Positions 22,815 through 34,593 of a stretch of 64,000 nucleotides of DNA are shown piece by piece. The DNA comes from Adiantum capillus-veneris (lineage: Eukaryota; Streptophyta; Polypodiopsida; Polypodiales; Pteridaceae): positions 58,734,119 through 58,798,118 of the forward strand of contig CM043952.1 in the NCBI GenBank assembly GCA_014529385.2, in the 5' to 3' direction. The notes beneath the pieces were generated by a model. The model searched no databases. It was not told the origin of the DNA and worked only from the letters and a program-made list of their open reading frames with translations. Each line of letters starts with the position of its first letter. The first letter of the stretch is position 1. A program made the position numbers and the translations under genes.

Positions 22815-22857
<43 letters not shown>
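22815..22857. repeat. (GA)n microsatellite in the 3' LTR
   Basis: Pure GA tract of about 43 bp, at the homologous place of a shorter interrupted GA tract in the 5' LTR. Confidence 0.97.
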
Positions 22858-22859
<2 letters not shown>

Positions 22860-23088
22860 GGACCAAGTATGAGAGGGGGGTATACTCTCCCTCATACACA
22901 CACACACACATTCTCTCATTGTGTGGAGTGCAAACTACAAGAGATCCATCTCATTCTCCAAGCTTGTTGAGAAGTGGAGAGCCTATACCAACACTCTTGG
23001 CTATGGAATGCAAATCAAACCAAGAGCAATGCTTCAATGGTTAAGTTTTTCATCTTCTTGATCTTTGTTACTATGCTATTATGCTATG

Positions 23089-23460
23089 CTAAGAAAGAAG
23101 AGTGATGATACGTGAGGAACTAATTCTTTCTCCTATGAATGATTCTTCTTCCTCTTCCCTACCGTCATCCCCAGCTAGCTCTCTCCACCTTCGAAGGTGT
23201 TTGAGGCCTTCGGAATGAGGCTTGGGATAGTTAATGCTTTTTGCAGATTTTATGTTATGCTCATGATGCATGAATCTTTCCATCTTCATAGCATCACCAA
23301 GTTCACAAGGAACACAAAGATTGTATTGTGAAAAGTCTCTCTTGATGGGAGAATCTATAATACAAACGCCTTTTGGAGGGGGGACCGGCTCCAAGTAAAT
23401 CCGGTCCTCAACTATTGTTATGTTCTTTAATACTCTCTCTCTTGCAAAATTATTGTTCAT
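23089..23460 (-). CDS. unrecognised 123-codon reading frame
   Basis: A minus-strand frame with mixed composition and a short Glu run (DGREEEEES). It includes YLEPVPPPKGVCIID and PYSQ-like hydrophilic segments that look more protein-like than the simple-repeat frames nearby. No family is recognised and no promoter or splice context was seen. It lies just right of the gypsy LTR and may be part of a repeat. Confidence 0.2.
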   Translation of the reverse strand: MNNNFARERVLKNITIVEDRIYLEPVPPPKGVCIIDSPIKRDFSQYNLCVPCELGDAMKMERFMHHEHNIKSAKSINYPKPHSEGLKHLRRWRELAGDDGREEEEESFIGERISSSRIITLLS

Positions 23461-23597
23461 GCCAAGTTAATTAAATACTATGTTCATGTTGCTACATCAA
23501 TTAAGTTCACCCTATATGTTCTCAAAGTAATCTTATAAAAATGCTCACTTCTTCTCATTGAGCGGCGCCCCTATGATCTCTATCTCTCTCTCACTCA

Positions 23598-23599
<2 letters not shown>

Positions 23600-23639
<40 letters not shown>
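23600..23639. repeat. (CA)n microsatellite
   Basis: Pure CA tract of about 40 bp. Confidence 0.97.
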
Positions 23640-23641
<2 letters not shown>

Positions 23642-23754
23642 CCTAGCACTTTGGTGGCAGCCTGTCCATGATCTTAGAAGGGGATTCACACAATTAAATG
23701 CACTCTTGTCAAATATAGTAGTGGGCTTTCTACGAACCTCTTTTTGTTGTCAAA

Positions 23755-23856
<102 letters not shown>

Positions 23857-24449
23857 GCTTCTTTCCTTCCTATGCCTCCTGTGCCTCCCCTAGGGTGAGG
23901 GGCGACCCTGTGGGGTAGGCGTTAACGCTCAGGTCAGCCCCAACAAGATCGAGGAGACCTCGTTCCAACACAGAGGCTCACCAGTTCAGCCCGTCAGGTT
24001 CTCTCCCTGTTAGTGCTTGTCAGGTTTGTCAATGGATGGTTCTACACAGTACACAAGTGTCAAGCCCGTTAGGGTCTCTACTCATCAACATTTATCAGAT
24101 TTTTCATTGCTCAACAAGTTTTGATCTATGTTCGGTCCATGTTTTGAGCCTTAGAGCTCACGACCACAAGCAGTACTCAAGGTACTCTCAACCAGAGGAG
24201 GTTCAAGGTGCTCTCAAAATGGGCACTTCCAGCATAATCTGGAGGAACACTTAAAGCAGAGAAAAGTGAGCATAGTATGGAGATACTTGAAGAAGAGGGA
24301 TACTTAGAACAGAGTCTTGAGGCACATTGGAAGAGAATCTATTCAAGTTTAAGGATGAAAAATTCTCCGAGGACCCCTCTAAGAGCACGACCAACTTTTG
24401 CCACAGTGCTAGCAACCCCCCATAAACTCGACCGTATCACTCAACTTTA

Positions 24450-25000
24450 AGCGGCACTCGATCGAGTCATGGAATAAAACCGTGACTTCAAAACTCACCT
24501 TAGCGAGATAGAGGCACGCTTTGATTCCATGGTCAATATTGCCAACAACAAGGTCAAGCAAGTCAAAGCAAACGTGTGCCAAGTTCACTCAATGACCATT
24601 GTGAAGGTGTAGACTTGTGTGACAATGGAGCTTTGCGAGCAACGACTATAGGAAGAGAACGTCCTCAAGGTCCGGATCGGTGGGCTACCCTCGCCATGGT
24701 GCACCACCAAGGATACCCTCCAAGAAGCACTTGTTAAGATCAATGAAATTATTCAACCAGTTAACGCCAAGCTAGAAACCATCTCTTGGATCAATGATAC
24801 ACATAGGCATGTGCCACCCGAGCATTGTGTTCACTTTCAAGGATAAAGAGGAACCGATTGAGTTGCTACGCCAATCGCACGCCCTCAAAGGAGCAAATCA
24901 ACTCAAGTTTAAAAAACAAGAACTCAAGAAAGTGCAAGAAGCACGCAAGCAAGGTGAATGGGCCGTCTCTACAGAGGTGGTAAAGCCATCATCCAGGAGT
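24450..25000 (+). pseudogene. possible LINE ORF1 fragment (coiled coil then RNA-binding-like segment)
   Basis: Across frame changes the plus strand encodes a helical segment (EIEARFDSMVNIANNKVKQV near 24500), then VRIGGLPSPWCTTKDTLQEA near 24670, NEIIQPVNAKLETISWI near 24745, and VFTFKDKEEPIELLRQSHAL near 24830 with LKGANQLKFKKQELKK. This layout (coiled coil, a beta-strand GLP turn, then a charged helix with 'LRQSHALKG') resembles the nucleic-acid-binding ORF1 proteins of plant LINEs. The call rests on layout, not on a decisive motif. A LINE 3' end on the same strand lies 1.4 kb to the right. Confidence 0.35.
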
Positions 25001-25189
25001 TTTGAACTCCTAAAGAGACTCCCCCCTCAGCTGACTCCCCTTAGGCTTTTCTTTTCTTTTACCCTCCTAGTGGACCCTCGGTCCTTAATTGATATGTATC
25101 CGACCAAAACCCCTTCACTTAGAAGGAGACCTTGTTATGTTTTTTATGGTCCAATGGGTCATATCTGAACTCTGTGGGCCATAATTCAG

Positions 25190-25190
<1 letters not shown>

Positions 25191-25247
<57 letters not shown>
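25191..25247. repeat. (CT)n microsatellite
   Basis: Pure CT tract of 57 bp followed by a short C run. Confidence 0.98.
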
Positions 25248-25249
<2 letters not shown>

Positions 25250-26039
25250 CCCCTGCCATTGTGCAAACTAGATTTGCATTTGGAGCTGATAGATGCATGG
25301 CCAAGCTTTATTATAAGCAAGTTAGCCTTCCCTATTCATAGAAACAGATTCAACCTTCACGTTTTCCTTAGTGTCAATTTTGGGCACGTGTGTTTACACA
25401 CACTCATCGCAATAACCAACAACTAAGTGGGGGAGGGTAGGGACATCACATCTGCTCAACGCATGGAGGTTAAAATAAAATGAGTCTACCTGTTTTCTAT
25501 ATGTAGATTAGAAAATCTTTTTGCAAAAAACAAAAGCAAGCCTTTTGATCTTTCATTGTCAAAAAGTTTTTTATTCCTCCCATCCATAGGAATCTTTTTA
25601 CCGGTTTAAGGAACTCTATTCAATTGCATTTGGCTAGATTCAACAATGGACCATTGAAATCTTTATATGCAAGCATGAATGCGTTGATCACTTTCACTTT
25701 GATAAGGGAAGGAGCACATACTCCCATCTATACATCTTGATTCTTATTCGTTTTATAAATGTAATCTTATCCCCTTCACTTTTTCATTTAGATTAGATGT
25801 TTTTTAGGAGAGCTAGTGCAAAAGTGAAATAGAGAAACAAGGGTACTAGAATGGGGTGAATTAAGTAGATACTTGCAGAACTCCATCTCTCATTGGTCCC
25901 CTTGGTTGTCTAAAGTTGCTAGTGCTACCCTGAACCCTTATTGGAGTGAAACTGCTAGAAGAATAAATAATAAAGGACTCAAGCCACTGATTCACTTCTA
26001 GGATGGAGATAACAATTGCTAGAAATCCCCTAACCAAGT

Positions 26040-26947
26040 GGCTGCCTAGTTTCAACTTAATGGTACTGAGAAGATTCTTGTAAATAGGGTTGCAGAAGGC
26101 CTAGACAATATTCTAATGCCAATATGTGATTCTGCTTTTGAGTGGAAAGCTTGTAAATGGCCCATGAGTAGCCAATATTGTAAACCTTGTCCAAAGGGCA
26201 TTTACCAAGTGTTAATACATGAGGATGATTAGTTTCCCCTTTGAACAAGAAGTGGAATAAACAATGGATGGAAGTTGGATGGGTTGAGACCATGAAGAGT
26301 ATTTGGAATCCATAGTGGACTCAGTTTATGAACGTATTTTTGTGGAAGGTCTTTTGGGGGGGCTGCCAAAACAGGAGTCAAGATTTAGTCACGTGGTATC
26401 GGGTGTGATAGTTTAATAGGGTGTAGAATTGCTAGCAAAGACCTTGCCCACCTTTTTATGGAATGCTCGGTGATTAGTGGCTTGGGAGAAAAGATGTGTA
26501 AATGGATACAAAAAACGTGTAATTTAGGGTTTTTCAAGAAGGATTTGTGCCTTGGTGGGGAATAGGTTCAAAGTTCTGTACTTCTAATCTGTACTCAAAT
26601 TGTCAGATACTATTTCTTCAAGAATATCTGGAAGACCAAGAACTAACGGGTATTTGATAGTGACATCTCTCTAGCTAGCTTCTCAAAGATTGTACAAGAA
26701 ATTAAGGATTTTACATATGTAGTAGGTAAAAGGCAAAACATGGAGGATTGTCTTAAGGCAACCCTTGCCATCCGATCGAGACTTGTTGTATGAAGGATTG
26801 GGCTTTTGGCAATAGTGCAATAGCGAATTACTAGGTTCGTGTAACCAATTGTCCCTTAAAGCTCGGCATGAGCTTGAGATTGATTCACATATTTCTTGGT
26901 GACTTTTTAATACAAGCACTCACAATTCTGAGTTTGACAAAAAAAAA
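26040..26947 (+). pseudogene. LINE (non-LTR retrotransposon) 3' end with poly(A)
   Basis: Across frame changes: FLWKVFWGGCQNRSQDLVTW near 26338; CRIASKDLAHLFMECSVISG near 26428-26480, which is the HLF-x2-C zinc-binding motif of the domain after plant LINE reverse transcriptases; a Trp-rich CKWIQKTCNL; and NIWKTKN near 26620, the usual 'W..RN' block near the C-terminus. The element ends in a TTAATACAA motif (26907-26915) and an A run at 26939-26947. The RT catalytic domain itself is not preserved. Stops and shifts are frequent. Confidence 0.75.
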
Positions 26948-27522
26948 CAAGGTGAAAATTCACTATGGCCTACATAAGGCGATTGACAAGAATTTCCTAA
27001 TAAAAAGCTTCTTTGAGAAAAAGAGAAAATGATACTATTATTTTTAAGCATGCATCAAGAGAAATTTGGACTCAGTTTTGGGCCCTGTAAGAAGTTCCAC
27101 ATCGGCTTAGAGAGAGAAAAGGAAAATGTTCAATTGTGCATTTTATGTGATACTTTTTTGCGCCAACAAAAAGCCAAAATGACATTCTTTGGTAGGTAGC
27201 CAACGTCTTTATCATTATTATCCTTCGTTCTCTTGTCAGGAATCCAACGAATCGTATGGCTAATGATTTGAAATGCCAACTTACAAGCATTCCCTCTAGA
27301 ATTATAAGCCACACGAACTCTATCAACTCTAAACATGAAAATATGGCCTTCCCTCCCAAAACCTGAGATATTTCATGACTTTTGAGTGTGTGTCTATTTC
27401 TCTATCAACTCTAGGAATGGAGAATGCTTCTTTTTCTGATGAAAAAACCAGCTTGAACTTGCAATCCTCAACCCCTTCATATTTAACACTTACCCAAAGA
27501 AAGAACACACATCATCTTCATA

Positions 27523-29053
27523 TTGATGTATTGCAAGAGTACGCACCGTTGCAAAAATGTAGGAGGGAGTCTTTCTCATCTCAACGGGAGAAAGAACTTA
27601 GAAGGAGAAACAAGGAACATCATTTGGATTTGTGGATCAATGGATCTATTTATCCAAAGGATCCTACGACAAATATGCCACCTCCCTTTGCTAATATCAC
27701 TAACCTCTTACATTTCACAGGCGAATGGCAAGGATGGGCTATTGGGATACACCGAATATTTGGAAATGAGAGGATTGAATGCAGAAAGACAAAGAAACAT
27801 CCTGGCGATGGAGAACATGCAGCTGAAGAAACTTAATTAAGCATGATCTTGAAAGATTTCATAAAACAAAGAGACAATCCAAGGCCTTAAGAAGAATATC
27901 ACAAGTTTGCAAGAGAAAGACACCGTGCTTGGTAGTAAAAAAAAAAACGAGATATGTGCAACATTGAGAACATGAAGATTGGTAGTGGTGGCCTGAAAAA
28001 ATGAATACGAGCTTTAAGGTAACTTGAAGATAGGATACAAGGCACTCTTCAAAGCATTAGCTAAAAAGTCTCAAAATAAACTATAGAGAGGATCATTGCT
28101 ACCAAAGCCATCACATGTAAAGGCTGCTCGCTGGCATGTAAACGATGAGGTGTTTGAGAAACCTGGGTCACCATTCCATATTGATGTAATATTCTTAGGC
28201 AAGTGCGGCAAAGAGGTAAAGTTTAACGAGCACAACAACCTCTTTGTTGATCTTGAAGCATTGCAAAGGTATGCAGTTCACTTCTTTGATATTAGTCGAG
28301 AGGAATGCGGTGGAGTTCTCAAGTTTGTTTTGAAGCTTGACTAGTGCGAGGTCCTGAAGAACAAGAAGCTGGAGAGAGTCACCGTTACCCTCATGAACAT
28401 AGCTTTGGATCCATCAATAAGGAAAGAGGATCCACGATACTTCAGCATCGTGCAATCCGAAAACAACATTCTAACTCTAGGATCATTTTAGGTATACTTG
28501 GTTCACTCTATAATAACAAAAATACTAATTATTTGATTATTGATTTTGTGTTTTCATTTTCATTGCAGGTTGATAAGGAAAATTTCAAAATTCTCGATTG
28601 GGTTTTTAGTCAAACCCAAATTTATTCCATCATCAATGAACAAAGAAACGGAGTAGTTCTTTCAGTGGAAGGATTTGGTGACTATACAACAGAATGGCAC
28701 ATGGCAGGTGACTTAAAGACTCTTAAGTGTATGTACAACATAACACATGGAGCAGCTGTGGAAAATACATGCTTATATTGCATGGCTAATGCACAATCTC
28801 TTGAGAGTGTGCAACGGAACATCTTCAAGATACAACTTTTAGGCCAGTGCTTGATATTCCTCTGAGTAGAGTTCACGTCTATGCACTTCATGCACTCTGT
28901 CGAATAATTGAAAAGGTGGTTCATTTGTACATAGGTTTTGCATGGACATTAAAGCCAGAGATTGAGTCGAAAAGAGTGATCAAAGCATTAGAGGGAGTGA
29001 TCTCAGACATTGGTTTGCATGGAGGCAATGTCAAGATTGAAGAGGACCGTAAG
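27523..29053 (+). pseudogene. intron-containing pseudogene of an unnamed family, 5' part (split by copia copy 2)
   Basis: Coding-like exon blocks: a coiled-coil lead (27700-27880), then SHVKAARWHVNDEVFEKPGS to VLKFVLKLD (28102-28341), TAG, and the same frame on through CEVLKNKKLERVTVTLMNIA to ENNILTLGSF (28345-28488). A TAG (probably once CAG) abuts a GT donor; the intron 28492-28568 (77 bp) ends TTCATTGCAG. The next exon reads VDKENFKILDWVFSQTQIYS, WHMAGDLKTLKCMYNITHGA and a Cys-x2-Cys (NTCLYCMA). After a one-base loss near 28829 it reads DIPLSRVHVYALHALCRIIE, then GLHGGNVKIEEDRK, where copia copy 2 breaks it at 29053. I do not know the function. The CxxC, conserved Trp/His residues and hypothetical-protein style recall lineage-expanded, possibly transposon-derived families of lower plants and animals. 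Confidence 0.6.
28492..28568 (+). other. GT-AG intron of the unnamed pseudogene (77 bp)
   Basis: The donor GTATACTTGG and acceptor TTCATTGCAG enclose an AT-rich stretch. Removing it keeps the reading frame from GSF(Q) into VDKENFKILDW. Confidence 0.65.
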
Positions 29054-29245
29054 TGTTGGGGTATAAAGCCCAATGTGGTCGTCCAGGTAAGTGGGCGGGC
29101 CGCCAGGTATGTACACATATTCTTTTGTAAAAACCTAATAAGAAATCACTATGCTCTACACATTACAGTAGAGCGAGTTCACCATATCGTCGTGCTCTTC
29201 TTCTCGCACTCTCTCTCGCGTCGCACTTCCGCTCGTACTCCTTCA
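29054..29245 (+). repeat. copia copy 2, 5' LTR
   Basis: 192 bp, TG...CA. It differs from the 3' LTR at about three positions (GTCGTCC/GTCGCCC, GGGCGGG/GGGTGGG, GAAATC/GAACTC). It is unusually short for a copia LTR and has no obvious TATA box. Confidence 0.97.
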
Positions 29246-29247
29246 AC

Positions 29248-29259
29248 TGGTATCAGAGC
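29248..29259 (+). other. primer-binding site, initiator-Met tRNA
   Basis: TGGTATCAGAGC, the standard copia PBS complementary to the 3' end of plant initiator-Met tRNA, starts two bases after the 5' LTR. Confidence 0.95.
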
Positions 29260-30343
29260 TCAGATCAAGGCTCGGGGCAGCACTGCAGGAGGCTAGAGTC
29301 ACCAACTCAGATTGGAGTGAAATTCGACAGGCAAAGACACGGCCCCAAATCTCGTGGGAGAGCTTGAAGGGCTTGGTGTTGTCAGAAATTCATTCTGAGG
29401 TCATCTCGGCCACCGTTCGGCTTCGACAAAGGTCTACGCAGGCCATTTTCGACTACGTGGTCTCAGCGGGTGCAGATCCGACTCTGGAAATTTGGGGTTT
29501 TCGGCCTACGATTGTAGGTGCTGAGGATATTGACACTCCCAGAGTGTTGATTTGTGGCTCTCTACACATCGAAAGACGGCTCACAGTTCTTGGAGGCGTG
29601 TCACATATGACACGGGCGCATCTACACACAGACTGTAGGCGACATCCACTAGTTCATAAGGTAGATTGTGTTTGCTGCTTGTTATTCCAGATTTCATCCT
29701 GACATTGCAGGTACTTCCACATGGGATGTGTTTTCAGAGATGATGTATGTCTGTTGAGGGTTTGCTACCTGTGAGTCACGCAGCAAACAACCGCCGCAGC
29801 GGTTACAACATACAATGGAAAATTTGTGGATGTATGACTTTGTGGGAAGTCTATGTACTGTCAGATTTACTGTAGCCTTTGTTGAGGGTCGAGTGAGGTT
29901 TTATTGAGCTGGGGGATTCTCGAATGTTGAGATCCTTTCGGTGATAAAGGTCTTGGAGCGATCCCTCGAGCACCCTTAGATAGGCAGCTAGGATGTATTG
30001 ACTATGAGTTAGATAGTTGGGATTGCATCTTTGCTTTACTACGGTTGAGGCATTGTCACAGTCTATGCTTACAGAACAGTGACAAGACAGTCAGAGACAG
30101 TACAGGTGCAGGACAGGTTTACCCACAGCTTACAGTGTCGGAGAGACAATGTTTTTTGAGCTATTTTTGGTCTGTTTTTTGAGTACACCAGAGCCATTTT
30201 ACAAAGGAGACTCTGCCAAAATTTATGCAGAATCTGAAGCTTTCTTGGTTCATTTGACAGGTTGATATTGGTTGAGAGGTCAGTTTACAAGGGAAACTCT
30301 GCCGAATTTTTCCCAGGAAAGTAAACCACTGTGAAGCGTAGCT
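29260..30343 (+). other. untranslated leader of copia copy 2
   Basis: About 1.08 kb between the PBS and the gag start. It has an open stretch of 112 codons (29364-29702) without retroviral motifs. The length is notable for an element with 192 bp LTRs. The leader of the eroded copy at 50.4-52.1 kb is even longer. Confidence 0.7.
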
Positions 30344-33300
30344 ATGGCTGGATCACAGGACACTGCTCTTTACAATATCAAGAAGCTGGATGGAACCAAT
30401 TTCCCATTGTGGAAGAAGCAGATTTGGCACGTGTTGGTACAAAAGAAGCAGATAAAACCTATAAATCTCAAGGGGATAAAACCAAAAGATATGGACGAAG
30501 ATAAATGGAGCGAAATGGATGAATTGGCACTTTCTACCATTATGCTGACTTTGGCAGAAAGCGTTTACTTCAATGTAGCAGACGAGATGTCGGCTTATCA
30601 AGCATGGTTAAAGCTGAGTGATCTTTATGAGAAGCAGAGTGCAACTTCATAGGTATACTGGCTTAAGAAGCTTGTTGACTTGAAGATGAAAGAAGGGACA
30701 CCTATGTCCAATCATCTGAATCAATTCAACACAATCTATAGTCAGTTGTCAGCTCAAGGTGTCAAGTTTGGTGAACCTGTTAGAGCTATGTTCCTGTTGA
30801 TCACATTGCCGGAAAGTTGGGACACTTTTCGCACAGCTTTGAGTAATTCTGCACCTCCAGATGGTTTGAACATAGCAGGTGTAGAAGGAAGTCTGCTTAC
30901 TGAAGAAACCAATAGAAAGACAATGGACAAAGGCAAAGGAACAGCCTTAGTTGTCAGGGGAAGGACCAAATAAAAGTACAAAGGTGGAAAGAGGAATCAG
31001 TCTCGTAGCAAGTCCCTCAGGGCTAAAGGCAAGAGTGACATAGAATGCTACCATTGTGGCAAGAAGGGTCACATGAAAAGAGACTGCAGAGAATGGAAAG
31101 CAGAAAAAGGCAAAGAGAAAGCTGAAGACCATGGTGAGAAGAACAAGTCCTCAGTGAAGATTCAAGAAATAAATGTGACAAACACTGTTGCAGTGGATGA
31201 CAGTCTAGTGTCAAGAGACATCTACTTCTTGAAGAATATAATGGACTCAGCTCTTCTTACAGCATTTGATGGAAATGCACTGAGTGACTGGATTATAGAC
31301 TCAGGGGCATCACTTCATGTGTCTCCAAACAAGGATTGGTTTACTTCTTATGTGACCACTAAAGATCATGTTCGGCTAGGCAATGGGCAAACATGTGAGA
31401 TCTTAGGTGTTGGAGATGTTCAATTGAAGTTTCAGAATGGCTCTTCTTTCACGTTGAAGAATGTGAGACATGTTCCCTCAATTACAAAGAGCTTGATCAG
31501 CACAGGTTTACTTGATGATGCTGGATACGTCACCACTTTTGGACAGAACATGTGGAAGATATCCAAGGGTTCTATGACAGTAGCACATGGAGTAAAGTCT
31601 GGAGGACTTTACATGATTTATGTATCAAATGTCTCTAAAAATGTAATCAATGTAACCGAGCAGCCGAACGTTTCTTTGTGGCATAGCCGGTTAGGACATA
31701 TGTCCAAGAAGGGAATGGAAATCTTGTCTCGTTCTGGTTATTTGCCTGGATTTTCATTTAATGATTTTGAATTCTGTGAACATTGTCTGTATGGTAAGCA
31801 AACACAGTAGCCACATAAGCATAGAAGCAGTAGAAGAGATACACAGTTGGCACTTGTTCATAGTGATTTGTGTGGACCTATGCCTAACCTATCTCTAGGG
31901 GGAGCTTCTTACTTTATGACATTTATAGATGATTACTCGAGGAAAGTATGGGTTTACTTTCTCAAGCACAAGGATGAAGTGTTTAGTATTTTCAAAACGT
32001 TTGTGACACTTGTGGAGAATCAGAGTGGCAAGAAGCTTAAATGCTTACGCACTGACAATGGTGGCATGTTTCAAATGCCTTTCAGGAAGTTTGTGAGTCA
32101 AAAGGTATAAAACGTGAAATTAATGCTGCTTACAATCCTCCTCAAAATGGTGTTGCTGAGAGGATGAATAGGACCATACAAGAGAAGGTCAGAAGTATGT
32201 TGTCTAATGCACAGCTGCCAAATGGGTTTTGGGCTGAAGCTGTATCAACAGCTGTTCATCTTGTAAATAGATCTCCTAGCAAGGTTTTGCAGAAGGATTC
32301 AGTGCTAAAGATGGTATGGTCAGGCAAAATGCCCTCTTACAAGCATCTCAGAGTCTTTGGCTGTGAGGCATATACTCATGTTCCAAAGGAATTTAGGAAC
32401 AAACTTGAGCCAAAGAGTAGAAAGTACATCTTTCTAGGCTATGGTAATTCTGGTGAGATGGGGTACAGACTTTGGGATCCCAAATCCAGAAAGGTTGTCC
32501 GTAGCAATGATGTTCACTTTAATGAATCCAAATATCATTCTAAACCAGAGAGGGTTGAGGAGATTAGAAGAGTTGTCTTCCAAGAAGATGGACCTGCACG
32601 TGCAAGACAAAATGTCAGGGCTCAAGAGGAGCAAGGACAGGATAGAGTGGAACCACAGGTTGTGGCTGAGCCTGAGCCACCTATTGTGCGTAGATCTGGA
32701 CGTGTCACGCGACCTCCTGATAGGTTTGTTCCATCTATGAACTATGTCATGTTCACTGATTGCAATGAGCCTTCATGTTACAAGGAAGCGGTGCAAATGA
32801 AGGACTCCGGTAATTGGCAATTGGCCATGCAGTCAGAGATGATAGCTCTGCATAAAAACAAGACATGGAAGCTAGTTAAACTACCACAGGACAAAAAGGC
32901 TCTACCTTGTAAATGGGTTTACAGGTATAAGATCATCGCTCATGATAGTCAGCCAAAGTACAAAGCAAGGCTTGTTGCCAAGGGCTTTAAGCAAGAACAA
33001 GGCATTGACTTTGATGAAGTCTTCTCTCCGGTGGTCAAGATGACTACATTGAGATGCTTTCTTGCATTGGTTGCCATATTAGATTTGGTGTTGCACCAAA
33101 TGGATGTCAAGACAGCGTTCTTGCATGGTGATTTAGATGTGGAAATTTACATGCAGTAGCCAGAAGGGTTTGTTGAGAAAGGCAAGGAAGATTGGGTATG
33201 CCAGTTGTTAAAGAGTCTTTATGGCTTAAAACAATCACCGAGGGCATGGTTTTATAAATTCCACAACTTTATGCTTTCTCAAGGCTACAAACGTTGTGAG

Positions 33301-34312
33301 TTCGATCACTGTCTATATACAAAAAAGGCTAAGGATGGTAGTTGGCTGATCCTTATTTTGTATGTGGATGACATGTTGATTGCTGGCAAGCACTTGGAAG
33401 AAATTTCAGCTTTGAAGTCAAAGATGGCAAAATCGTTTGACATGAAAGACATGGGTGAGGCAAGTCATATACTTGGTATGCACATTGAGAGAGACAGATC
33501 AAAGAAGTTGATTTGGTTATCTCAAACAGAGTATATTGACAAGGTTTTTCAACGTTTCAAAGGGAAAGGCACTGAGTGTTCCATTGCCACCATATGTGAA
33601 ACTTAGCAAACAAGATTGTCCCGTGTCTGAAGAAGAACATGCTGAAATGGATAAGATTCCATATGCGTCTGCAGCGGGTAGTTTGATGTATGCAATGATT
33701 GCTACTTGCCCAGACATTGCATTTGCAGTGGGAGTAGTAAGTCGATACATGTCAAACCCAGGCAAGAAACATTGGGAGGCAGTGAAAGGAATATTGAGAT
33801 ACCTGAAAGCTACAAAGAGTATGCATATATGCTATGGGAGTCAGGAGCTAAGTGTAAAGGGTTTTACAGACTCAGATTATGCAGGTGACTTAGACAACCG
33901 AAGGTCTACGTCAGGGTATGTCTTTACATTGGCTGGTGGAGCAGTATCATGGCGTTCTATATTACAAGATTGTGTTACTCAGTCTACTACAGAGGCTGAA
34001 TATGTTGCAGCATTAGAGGCATGCAAAGAATCAATTTGGCTTAATCGACTAGTAGCAAATTTGGGAATCAAAGAAGAGATGCCTGTGTTATATTGTGATA
34101 GTCAAAGTGCTATACAATTGGCTGGCAATCCAGTTTATCACTCAAAGACAAAGCATGTGGATGTGAAGTATCATTTCATCATGGAAATGCTCGAGGATAA
34201 GCAACTTCAGCTTGTCAAAGTTCACACCATAGAAAATCCTGTTGATCTACTTACAAAAGGACTTCCCTCAGGGAGCTTTGCGCATTTTCGCAAGCAGTTA
34301 GGTGTAGGGTAG
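30344..34312 (+). pseudogene. copia gag-pol polyprotein, broken (copy 2)
   Basis: The start codon is the first ATG after the leader (MAGSQDTALYNIKKLDGTNF), the usual copia gag N-terminus with LDGTNFPLWK. Order: gag; CCHC knuckle near 31047-31090; protease WIIDSGAS near 31290; integrase H-x4-H/C-x2-C (31680-31800), HSDLCGP near 31860, LRTDNGG near 32044, NGVAERMNR near 32148; RT with VFSPVVKMTTLR and YVDD near 33361; RNase H TDSDYAGD near 33868; CDSQSAIQLA near 34094. Breaks: TAG 30650, TAA 30971, TAG 31808, frame change near 32090, TAG 33157, and an 8 bp deletion near 33560. The TAA and the frame change near 32090 are also in copy 1. The catalytic residues themselves look intact. Confidence 0.95.
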
Positions 34313-34390
34313 TACATCACTTCTCTACATCTCTTGTATATTAGCTTGTATAGTAGCTTCTCTCACACTTAAAGTACCACATTGGACTTT

Positions 34391-34401
34391 AAGTGGGAGG
34401 T
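34391..34401 (+). other. polypurine tract of copia copy 2
   Basis: AAGTGGGAGGT directly precedes the 3' LTR. The same sequence stands before the LTR of copy 1, and CGTGGGAGGT before the 3' LTR of the eroded copy at 53067. Confidence 0.9.
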
Positions 34402-34593
34402 TGTTGGGGTATAAAGCCCAATGTGGTCGCCCAGGTAAGTGGGTGGGCCGCCAGGTATGTACACATATTCTTTTGTAAAAACCTAATAAGAACTCACTAT
34501 GCTCTACACATTACAGTAGAGCGAGTTCACCATATCGTCGTGCTCTTCTTCTCGCACTCTCTCTCGCGTCGCACTTCCGCTCGTACTCCTTCA
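34402..34593 (+). repeat. copia copy 2, 3' LTR
   Basis: 192 bp, TG...CA, almost identical to the 5' LTR and followed by the GTAAG duplication. Confidence 0.97.

Larger units (their letters stand above)
21870..22876 (+). repeat. polypurine tract and 3' LTR of the second gypsy element
   Basis: AAGAGAGAGGTAA (21871-21883) is followed by TGTCATAAAATATAAT at 21884, the LTR start matching 17729. The copy carries its own GA tract (22815-22857) and extends past the point where the 5' copy stops. The true right end, probably between 22.9 and 23.1 kb, could not be fixed because the 5' copy is truncated and no target duplication was found. Confidence 0.85.

Noticed and set aside
26040-26919. Minus-strand frames of 60-80 codons as genes
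   Set aside because: They are antisense to recognisable LINE sequence.
29364-29702. 112-codon frame in the copia leader as an extra gene
   Set aside because: It lies between PBS and gag, shows no recognisable domain and is bordered by low-information sequence.
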